Part shown: positions 1-4,998 of the stretch, in pieces
How positions within the stretch are numbered: position 1 is the stretch's first letter
Layout: each line of letters begins with the position of its first letter
Assembly: GCA_030039825.1 (NCBI GenBank)
Contig: JASHUV010000123.1
Location: forward strand, 1 to 6,524
DNA from: Thermoplasmata archaeon
Lineage (GTDB): Archaea; Thermoplasmatota; Thermoplasmata; Lutacidiplasmatales; UBA184
Direction: 5' to 3'
DNA length: 6,524 bases
Notes under the pieces: generated by a model
What the model was told of the DNA's origin: nothing
Databases searched by the model: none
Seen by the model: the letters and a program-made list of their open reading frames with translations, nothing else
Translations under genes and position numbers: made by a program

Positions 1-941
1 GGTCGGACGGGGCGGGCGTCGAGGTGCTCGACGAACGCGGCGAGCATCTTCTCGGCGGCCTCGAGGTGGCGGGGCATGATCTCTTCGACGTTGACGCCGA
101 CCGGGACCCGGGCCTCCGACGGGCCGAGCCCAGCCTCGACCTCGTCCCAGATCTTGATCGCGTGGGCGATCGACCGGCGCGCCGCGCCTTCGGGGTCCTC
201 GCCATCGAGGATCCCGCGCTCGGCCTCGTCGGGGATCTCGGCGCCGAGCCAGCGGACGAACTCGACGTCCCCCTCATCGATCATCGGGGCGAAGGAGAGG
301 ATGACGGAGGCCGGTGGCACGCGCGCCGAGCGGCAGAGCGCGTCGTACTCCTCGATCATCTCGCGCGTGGCGCGACTGTCGAAGAGGATCTGCGTCGTGA
401 AGAAGGAGGCCCCGGCCCGGGTCTTGGCGAGGAGGCGGTGGGCCTCCCCCGTCCGCTGCGGGATCGCGATGTTCCCGATCCGGCCGCCGATCGCCTCGAA
501 GTGGGGGCCAGCGAGCCGGTTCGCCTCGACCACCGGGGGTCCGGGATAGGGGATGTAGCGGCTCGAGCCGCCGACGAGGATGGCGACGCTGACCCCGCCG
601 TGCGCGGTCTCCCGGGCCCAGCGACCGACCGCGTCGCCGGAGGCAAGGTGGGCCACGACCTTGTTGACCGCGACCGCGCAGCCCGTCGCCTCGGCGATCC
701 GCCGACCGAACGCCCGGACGTCGCCGGACCGGTAGTACGGCCGCCCCTCGTGGTTCTCGTCAACGAGCTCGGGGACGTCGACGAGGTCGATCCGGGGGAA
801 GCGCCGGACCACGGCGACCAGGCGCTCGAGGTGCTGGTCGGCGCGCGACGGGAGGGCCCGGGCCGACGGCGGCGTCGCCTCGAACAGGAGGGGGCGCTCG
901 GAGAGCGCCGGGGCGAGGGCGCGACGCGATCGGTCGACCAT
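1..941 (-). CDS. Methylenetetrahydrofolate reductase-family protein, C-terminus cut by window edge
   Basis: The frame runs from ATG at 941-939 leftwards without a stop for 313 codons and leaves the window, so the C-terminus is missing. The family reduces the methylene group on a tetrahydrofolate-type carrier to methyl, usually with a flavin, supplying methyl groups for methionine synthesis in the cytosol. Seen in the translation: FEATPP at residues 20-25, matching the FExxPP motif at the first barrel strand that carries the conserved Glu (here E21), and SFFTTQILFD in the middle, matching the ITQFFFD-type motif of MetF. The later GVNVEEIM segment resembles the end of the barrel. Sequence between these landmarks is divergent, so it looks like one of the non-canonical short reductases; the carrier (folate or methanopterin) and electron donor cannot be told. 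Canonical members have about 290-300 residues, so little is probably missing. There is no Shine-Dalgarno before the ATG; a TTATC box lies 30 bases upstream. It is divergent from the regulator gene. Confidence 0.8.
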   Translation of the reverse strand, partial: MVDRSRRALAPALSERPLLFEATPPSARALPSRADQHLERLVAVVRRFPRIDLVDVPELVDENHEGRPYYRSGDVRAFGRRIAEATGCAVAVNKVVAHLASGDAVGRWARETAHGGVSVAILVGGSSRYIPYPGPPVVEANRLAGPHFEAIGGRIGNIAIPQRTGEAHRLLAKTRAGASFFTTQILFDSRATREMIEEYDALCRSARVPPASVILSFAPMIDEGDVEFVRWLGAEIPDEAERGILDGEDPEGAARRSIAHAIKIWDEVEAGLGPSEARVPVGVNVEEIMPRHLEAAEKMLAAFVEHLDARPVR

Positions 942-967
942 CGGCGGCCGCGCAAGCGGGCGAGCGG

Positions 968-975
968 TCGATAAG
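968..975 (-). promoter_or_regulatory. Probable TATA box of the reductase gene
   Basis: Read on the minus strand, CTTATCGA stands in otherwise GC-rich sequence, preceded by an A-rich triplet (AAACGT) that could be the BRE side. Its centre is about 30 bases before the ATG at 941. That suits an archaeal promoter with a leaderless or few-base leader transcript, and no Shine-Dalgarno is present before the ATG. The same bases read on the plus strand form the candidate box for the regulator gene. Confidence 0.5.
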
Positions 976-983
976 ACGTTTAG
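969..983 (+). promoter_or_regulatory. Probable TATA box of the regulator gene (shared AT pocket)
   Basis: The only AT-rich pocket in the divergent gap reads CGATAAGACGTTTAG on the plus strand. A box centred on GATAAG would place transcription start near 998-1000, leaving a leader of about 120 bases before the chosen GTG at 1121. It overlaps the box proposed for the divergent reductase gene, so the two genes may compete for TBP/TFB or be controlled together. Assignment rests on composition and spacing only. Confidence 0.4.
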
Positions 984-1012
984 GCGCCGACGGAGGATTG
1001 CGGGCCGCGCAA

Positions 1013-1048
1013 GGGGCCGGCTCCGAGGGAAATCGGAATCCCGGCCCC
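1013..1048. repeat. Two-tier inverted repeat (hairpin) in the regulator leader
   Basis: GGGGCCGG at 1013-1020 pairs perfectly with CCGGCCCC at 1041-1048. Inside it TCCGA at 1022-1026 pairs with TCGGA at 1033-1037 around the loop GGGAAA. The two stems are separated by a small asymmetric internal loop (1 base against 3). A smaller GGGGC/GCCCC stem follows at 1058-1072. The element lies between the likely transcription start and the GTG of the regulator, so it would sit in the 5' leader. It could be an RNA control element or a protein-binding site; no known riboswitch class was recognised. Confidence 0.5.
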
Positions 1049-1107
1049 GTCCCGGCGGGGGCGGTGCGCCCCGCAGCGCTTTCAGGTGGCCCACCGCTCG
1101 CCCCCTC

Positions 1108-1112
1108 GGAGG
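1108..1112 (+). promoter_or_regulatory. Shine-Dalgarno site deciding the regulator start
   Basis: GGAGG lies 8 bases before GTG 1121. It supports that start over the farther upstream TTG at 998, whose preceding GGAGGA touches the codon with no spacer and whose extension would be Pro/Ala/Gly-rich and unlike a folded domain. Confidence 0.55.
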
Positions 1113-1120
1113 CGGGAAGC

Positions 1121-1975
1121 GTGGTCGTGCGGCGGAGCTCGGGCCTGGCCACGGGGGACCCCCGGGCCCGCGTCCACATCGCGGCCGTGGGCTTCGAGGT
1201 GGAGCGCGTCACCGAACCGATCCTGTCGGAGCGCGCCGACCGGGTCTACCTGATCGTCCGATCCCCCCACGACGCCGCGCGCCCGTTCCTCGACGAGGTC
1301 GTCCGACGCCTCAAGCGCGCCCGGCCGACGATCGAGGTCCGGGTGCGGACCGCCGACATCTGGGACGTGTTCGGGGCGCTCGCCGCGATGCGGACGATCT
1401 TCGAGGAGGAGGGGCGGGACGACCGCCGGGCCCCCGGGGTCGTCCCGATCCGGGTCAACGTCTCGACGGGAACGAAGATCAGCGCGATCGCCGGCACCCT
1501 CGCCTGCATGCTCTGGAAGGGCGAGCCGTACTACGTGCAGGTCGCCGAGACGTGGTACTCCCGCCAGGCGCCCCGGGTCCGGCGCGTGAACGACCTCGTG
1601 CGCCGGGTCGACCCCGTGGCGGTCTACGAGCTCCGCCGCCCCGCGCCGGAGCTCGTCGAGCTCCTCGCGGCGCTCGACCGGCGGGGCGGCGCCCTTCGGA
1701 AGCGGGAGCTCATCCGGGAGCTCGGCCTCGATCGGCGGCCCGTCGAGGACGGGCGGGGCGTGACCCCGACGGCGCAGGCCCAGCACAGCCGGCTCCGCCA
1801 CCGCTTGGAGCCCCTCGAGCAGCGATGGGGCTTCGTCGCCACGGACCGGGCGGGCGCCCGGGGCCGCGTCACGCTGACCCCGCAGGGCCGGCTCGCCCTC
1901 GCCCTGTTCGGGCCCGTCGGCTCCGGCGGTGGGGTGAACCCACTTAACGCGGTTAACCAGAAAGCAACGAAATAG
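1121..1975 (+). CDS. HFX_2341/DUF6293-type regulator: CARF-like domain plus winged helix
   Basis: The protein has 284 residues from GTG 1121. The N-terminal half (about residues 15-150) begins VHIAAVGFEVERV and contains NVSTGTKISAIAG at about 113-125. The order of hydrophobic strand, GFE turn and later N-x-STGTK glycine motif fits the archaeal HFX_2341 (DUF6293) family, and the STGTK motif resembles the ligand loop of Rossmann-like CARF domains. Residues about 174-265 carry a charged helix-turn-helix (ALRKRELIRELG, then a helix with HSRLRHRLEPLE) and a GRVTLTPQGRLAL wing, as in winged-helix DNA-binding domains. The likely role is a cytosolic transcription factor sensing a small ligand, perhaps a nucleotide; target and ligand are unknown. 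It is divergently placed from the reductase gene. The last twelve codons (NPLNAVNQKATK) are AT-richer than the rest, and the tail looks dispensable. An alternative GTG at 1127 would shorten it by two residues. Confidence 0.72.
   Translation: MVVRRSSGLATGDPRARVHIAAVGFEVERVTEPILSERADRVYLIVRSPHDAARPFLDEVVRRLKRARPTIEVRVRTADIWDVFGALAAMRTIFEEEGRDDRRAPGVVPIRVNVSTGTKISAIAGTLACMLWKGEPYYVQVAETWYSRQAPRVRRVNDLVRRVDPVAVYELRRPAPELVELLAALDRRGGALRKRELIRELGLDRRPVEDGRGVTPTAQAQHSRLRHRLEPLEQRWGFVATDRAGARGRVTLTPQGRLALALFGPVGSGGGVNPLNAVNQKATK
1944..1958. repeat. TTAAC/GTTAA inverted repeat in an AT-rich island
   Basis: TTAAC at 1944-1948 and GTTAA at 1952-1956 are perfect inverted arms around GCG, and the right arm lies in the palindrome GGTTAACC (1951-1958). 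A GTGGG/CCCAC arm pair with a 5-base loop (1929-1943) abuts it. It lies inside the last codons of the regulator gene. Being AT-rich just before a gene-free stretch, it could be a promoter or operator for something downstream, or part of the regulator's 3' processing signal. Confidence 0.4.
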
Positions 1976-2215
1976 CCCCCGCCCCCTCCTCCTCCCCGAC
2001 GATGGTGGCGTTGGGGCGGCTCGGGGTCGCGGTGTCGGACCCCCCGGACCTCCCCCGGGCTCCGCCGGTGCCTCGGGCGGCCTTCGGGCCGTGGCCGACG
2101 CGGTGCCCTCAACGCCGCTCTTCCGCCTGCCCCGGCGGCCCACCGACGGGGCCCTGGCCCGCGGGGCCTCGCCCGCCGGGGCCGAGGCCGCCCGCCACGA
2201 CCGACCGCCCCCGGC

Positions 2216-2223
2216 CGTTATCT
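2216..2223 (+). promoter_or_regulatory. Probable TATA box of the small protein/debranching operon
   Basis: CGTTATCT stands alone in a GC-rich gap, centred about 27-28 bases before ATG 2247. That distance fits a leaderless archaeal transcript, and no clear Shine-Dalgarno precedes the ATG. It repeats the TTATC core seen before the reductase gene. Confidence 0.5.
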
Positions 2224-2224
2224 G

Positions 2225-2244
2225 CCGCGGGTCGTTCCCCGCGG
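2225..2244. promoter_or_regulatory. Inverted repeat between TATA box and start (candidate operator)
   Basis: CCGCGGG at 2225-2231 and CCCGCGG at 2238-2244 are perfect seven-base inverted arms separated by TCGTTC. They fill the space between the TATA-like box and the ATG at 2247. A protein bound here would block the transcription start, so repression of the small protein/debranching operon is plausible. No binding protein is identified. Confidence 0.4.
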
Positions 2245-2246
2245 GG

Positions 2247-2726
2247 ATGAGCCTCCGGGCCATCCCGCTCGATCTCTCGCTCCTCCGTCAGGCCCTCTCG
2301 ATCGAGCACGAGTTCGGGACGGCCTCCCTCCTCGAGCTCGGGCGGGTCGCCCTCTTCCTCGAGCGCGCGTTCTACGCCGAGGGCTCGCTCGTCCGGACGC
2401 CGACCGGCATCGCGTTCACGCTCGTCAACCCGCCGCTGCGCATCGGCGCCTTCCGGGGGGCGCGCCTTCTCCTCGACGGGGCCGAGGTCGCCCCGACCGG
2501 TTGCCGGGTCCGGGTGGAGGGCGCGCCGACCGCGCTCCCCTTCTCGGCCATCGACCGCGAGCATCCGCTCCTCCTCTCCCCCGGGAAGGCCCTCCATCTC
2601 GAGGCGGACCTTCCCCCTCCCGCCCCGGGACGCCACGTCGTGCGCCTCGAGCTCCGGAGCTCGGCGATCCCGCCCCTCGTCTGGATCGAGGTCCACGACG
2701 AGATCCGACCGGGGCCCCCGACGTGA
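2247..2726 (+). CDS. Conserved-looking hypothetical protein coupled to the debranching enzyme
   Basis: The protein has 159 residues from ATG 2247. I do not recognise the family. The N-terminal third (about residues 8-40) is predicted helical and hydrophobic with acidic residues (LLELGRVALFLERAF). The rest alternates short beta-like strands with turns (GIAFTLVNPP, RIGAFRGARLLLDG, HLEADLPP, HVVRLELRSS, PPLVWIEVHDEI), suggesting a small beta-sandwich. There is no signal peptide, membrane helix or cysteine pair, so it is probably cytosolic. The ATG was preferred over GTG 2091 because the 52-residue extension is low-complexity and the TATA box lies 27 bases before the ATG. Its stop TGA overlaps the GTG of the next gene (GTGA), so the two are translated together and it may be a subunit, chaperone or carbohydrate-binding partner of the glucosidase. 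That function is inference. Confidence 0.7.
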   Translation: MSLRAIPLDLSLLRQALSIEHEFGTASLLELGRVALFLERAFYAEGSLVRTPTGIAFTLVNPPLRIGAFRGARLLLDGAEVAPTGCRVRVEGAPTALPFSAIDREHPLLLSPGKALHLEADLPPPAPGRHVVRLELRSSAIPPLVWIEVHDEIRPGPPT

Positions 2727-4924
2727 CCGCCGCCTCCGCTCCGCGGTCCGCCGGGGCGCGCTACGCCACGGCGACCGCCGACCCGCTCCGCCCGGTCCTC
2801 CTGACCGGGCTCTCCGCCGTGGCGTTGATGAACGGGGCGGGGGAGCTCTCCTATGTCCGGGAGACGCGCGGCGCCCCGATCGACTGGGGCGGGGCGTACG
2901 CCCAGAGCGTCCGGCTGACGGGACCGTGGTCGACGCGTCTCCTCCGCGGCGGCCGATCGTTCGACCTCGGGCGAGCGACGCTCGTCCACCTCGAGCAGAC
3001 CCATGGGGGCGTCTCCATTCTTCACGAGGTCGACGGGCGGCTCGTCCGGGACGAGTGGCGGATCCCGCTGGACGGGGAGGCGATCTGCCGGACCCTCGAG
3101 ATCGATCCGCCATCGGGGGGTGACGCGCGGACCGGCGTGGAGGTCGAGTTCGAGCCGTTCCTCGCCCCCGTCGCGTTCGAAGGGATCAAACCGACCTCCT
3201 ACCGGGCCGGGAAGGACGGCGAGCACTGGCACGTCCGGTCGTTCGGGTTCGCCCTGCGTTGGGAGAGCCTGCCGGGGCCGGTGGAGAGCTCCTCCGCCGG
3301 CCGGCCCTGGCGGGGGGAACCGCTCGAGGGGCCCGTCGCCCCCCTCCGCTTCCGATGGGACCTCTCGGGCGATCCGGCGCGCGCCGCCTCCCTCCACTTC
3401 CGGATCTCCGGGGGGCTCCTCGGCCCGACGCTCGCCCGGGCGCGTCCCCCCTCTTCGACCGAGCCCCGCCGGCGGGAGATCGACGCGGCGTACGACGCGT
3501 GGACGGAGCGCGCCCCGCGCCTGAGCTTCCCCGACGCGCCCCGGCTCGAGCGCGGCTACGAGCTCGCGCGATCCGCCCTCCGCTCCCTCTACACCGCGCC
3601 GGACCCGTCGATCACCGGGCTCGTCGCGGGCTACCCGTGGTACTCCGCGGTCTGGGGCCGGGACCTCGCGTGGATGCTTCCCGCCGTCGCGTGGCTCGGG
3701 GATTGGGCGTGGGTCGAGCGCTCCCTCGCGACGATCTTCCGCTTCCAGGCCCACGCCGCGCTCCCGGTCCTCGGGGCGCGCCCGGGCGAGCTCCCGATGC
3801 AGGTCGCGCCGGGGCCGGTCTTCCTGTTCGGGACGTCGGACACCACGCTGTACTACCCCGCGCTCCTCCGCCGGCTCGCCGAACAGACGGGCTCCTACGA
3901 CGTCGCCCGGCGGCACTGGTCGGGCCTCGTGGAGGCGCTCGGCTGGGGCCTCTCGAAATCCACCGGTCCGCTCGGTCTCCTTTCGCACGGCGACGAGATC
4001 GCCGCGATGCGCCAGGAGACGGCGGTCGGGCGGGTCCGGGTCGGCATCGACGCCGTCGACACGACGATCTGGGACGCGACGGACCGGCGCGCCCACGCCG
4101 TCGACGTGCAGGTCCTCTGGCTGGAGGCGCTCGAGGCGATGGCGGCGATGGCCGCGGGCGGGGTCGGGGCGGCTCCCGGCGGGCTCGCCGAGAGGGCCGA
4201 GGGGGTACGGCGGGCGATCGCCGAGCGGTACCGCTGGCCGGAGGAGCGTTACCTCGTCGACACGCTCGCGCCCGACGGCACCCCCGCGCGCCGTCTCCGG
4301 CCGAACGCCCTGAGGGCCGTCCGGACCGGGGCCCTCGGAGCGGACGTCGCGCGCGCGCTCGTCCGGCGCGCCGCCGAACCGGATCTCACGACGCCGTGGG
4401 GGGTTCGCACGCTCTCCGACCGGGACCCGGCCTACGATCCCCAGGCCTACCATGACGGCCAGGTCTGGACGATCGCGACGGCCTGGGCCGCCGAGGCGTC
4501 GCTCCTCGCCGGCGAGGCGGACCTCGGGGTCGCCTACCTCGACACGATCGCCGGGCGGCTCCTCGAGGAGGGCGGGTACGCCGCGGAGTGCTACCGGGGC
4601 GACCGGCCGACGCCGTTCGACGCCTGCTTCCTCCTCGGCTTCAGCGTCGCCCCGTTCCTCTCCGCCCTCTTCGACGCGCTCTGGGGGATCACGCCGTCGA
4701 TGGTCCGCCGGAGCGTCGACGTCCGGCCCCGGTTCCCCTCCTCCTGGCGCTCCGCCGGGCTCGACCGCCTGCGCCTCGGCGACGGAACGCTCGCGCTCGA
4801 CTGGACGCCGACGGAGCTCGGGGCGAGCTGGTCCGGTCCGGGTCCGATCACGCTCACCGGCGCCCCGGGGACGGTCCGCCTGGACCCGGGCGCTCCGGCC
4901 CGGTTCGCGATGGCCATCCGGTGA
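2723..4924 (+). CDS. Glycogen-debranching-type amylo-alpha-1,6-glucosidase family protein
   Basis: The protein has 733 residues from GTG 2723, which overlaps the previous stop; the frame stays open farther upstream but there it overlaps the preceding gene. Residues about 25-260 form a beta-rich N-terminal domain of the kind that precedes the catalytic barrel. From about 290 on is an (alpha/alpha)6 glycosidase domain: AGYPWYSAVWGRD (WGRD at 311-314), FGTSDTTLYYPALL, HGDE (422-425), TTIWDA (W450, D451) with AHAVDVQVLWLEAL, RRLRPNAL, TPWGVRTLS, YHDGQVW (576-582) and AAECYRG (E622). These match the order of motifs in GDE_C enzymes, which remove single alpha-1,6-linked glucose stubs from glycogen. 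By analogy D451 is a candidate acid and E622 a candidate base. No signal peptide is seen, so it acts in the cytosol. Divergent points: D461 where many relatives have Glu, and PFDACFLLGFSVA instead of the usual GCxxQAWSVA. Other clan GH-L activities (glucoamylase, trehalase) remain possible. Confidence 0.83.
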   Translation: MTAASAPRSAGARYATATADPLRPVLLTGLSAVALMNGAGELSYVRETRGAPIDWGGAYAQSVRLTGPWSTRLLRGGRSFDLGRATLVHLEQTHGGVSILHEVDGRLVRDEWRIPLDGEAICRTLEIDPPSGGDARTGVEVEFEPFLAPVAFEGIKPTSYRAGKDGEHWHVRSFGFALRWESLPGPVESSSAGRPWRGEPLEGPVAPLRFRWDLSGDPARAASLHFRISGGLLGPTLARARPPSSTEPRRREIDAAYDAWTERAPRLSFPDAPRLERGYELARSALRSLYTAPDPSITGLVAGYPWYSAVWGRDLAWMLPAVAWLGDWAWVERSLATIFRFQAHAALPVLGARPGELPMQVAPGPVFLFGTSDTTLYYPALLRRLAEQTGSYDVARRHWSGLVEALGWGLSKSTGPLGLLSHGDEIAAMRQETAVGRVRVGIDAVDTTIWDATDRRAHAVDVQVLWLEALEAMAAMAAGGVGAAPGGLAERAEGVRRAIAERYRWPEERYLVDTLAPDGTPARRLRPNALRAVRTGALGADVARALVRRAAEPDLTTPWGVRTLSDRDPAYDPQAYHDGQVWTIATAWAAEASLLAGEADLGVAYLDTIAGRLLEEGGYAAECYRGDRPTPFDACFLLGFSVAPFLSALFDALWGITPSMVRRSVDVRPRFPSSWRSAGLDRLRLGDGTLALDWTPTELGASWSGPGPITLTGAPGTVRLDPGAPARFAMAIR

Positions 4925-4927
4925 GTT

Positions 4928-4963
4928 CCCCGATCGGGGGCGGGCCCGGGCGCCTGCGCCCCC
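4928..4963. repeat. Palindrome and hairpin between debranching and ABC genes
   Basis: CCCCGATCGGGG at 4928-4939 is a perfect 12-base palindrome, starting three bases after the debranching stop. It shares its right arm with a second repeat, GGGGGCG 4936-4942 against CGCCCCC 4957-4963, whose loop contains the palindrome GGGCCC/CCCGGG. The two structures are mutually exclusive. It may mark the end of the upstream transcript or act as an operator just upstream of the next promoter; there is no T-run, so it is not a classical terminator of either domain. Confidence 0.4.
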
Positions 4964-4970
4964 GGTCAGG

Positions 4971-4978
4971 TGATAACC
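4971..4978 (+). promoter_or_regulatory. Probable TATA box of the ABC exporter operon
   Basis: TGATAACC is the only AT-rich stretch in the gap and is centred about 25 bases before ATG 4999. No Shine-Dalgarno precedes that ATG, so the transcript is probably leaderless. The GATAA core is the same as in the regulator box and the reverse complement of the TTATC boxes. Confidence 0.5.
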
Positions 4979-4998
4979 CGGTCGGGTTCGGGCGTCGG

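Larger units (their letters stand above)
1976..2246. other. 271-base GC-rich gap without a convincing gene; possible structured RNA
   Basis: Immediately after the regulator stop comes a pyrimidine run (C with a few T, 1976-1997), then very GC-rich DNA. Frames through it give Pro/Arg/Gly-rich translations with no recognisable domain. Visible pairing potential: 2004-2017 with 2105-2119 (14 pairs including wobbles, one bulged T), 2023-2028 with 2038-2043, a six-pair stem closed by a TTCG tetraloop at 2077-2092, and GGCCTCG 2165-2171 with CGAGGCC 2183-2189. I looked for archaeal SRP RNA and RNase P RNA core motifs and found neither. In DNA this GC-rich some of these stems are expected by chance. 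Confidence 0.35.

Noticed and set aside
24..974. A 316-codon plus-strand frame over the reductase
   Set aside because: The minus strand gives clear MTHFR-family motifs across the same bases; the plus translation is Asp/Arg/Gly repetitive noise.
998..1120. N-terminal extension of the regulator from TTG 998
   Set aside because: The extension is Pro/Ala/Gly-rich, its GGAGGA touches the TTG with no spacer, and GTG 1121 has GGAGG at a good 8-base distance. A leaderless TTG start cannot be fully excluded.
1121..1975. CRISPR-associated system suggested by the CARF-like domain
   Set aside because: No repeats of regular spacing, no cas genes and no effector nuclease in the window.
2105..2140. SRP RNA helix 8-like string on the minus strand (CAGGCGGAAGAGCGGCG)
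   Set aside because: It has GGAA and an AGC-like flank, but the short stem beside the tetraloop cannot form and the rest of the SRP RNA fold is missing.
2091..2246. Extension of the small protein from GTG 2091
   Set aside because: It adds 52 low-complexity residues and would place the TATA-like box and the inverted repeat inside the coding region.
1082..2263. A 393-codon minus-strand frame covering the regulator and the gap
   Set aside because: Low-complexity Arg/Asp/Pro/Gly-rich translation mirrored from the regulator gene; no start signal and no recognisable motif.
2372..4453. A 693-codon open frame on the minus strand
   Set aside because: It lies fully antisense to the small protein and debranching genes, is extremely Arg/Pro/Gly/Glu-rich and shows no domain; it is a by-product of high GC.
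4588..4998. Longer N-terminus for the ABC ATPase, since its frame is open back to 4588
   Set aside because: The extra part overlaps the debranching gene, is Arg/Pro-rich, and the ABC domain starts normally at ATG 4999.
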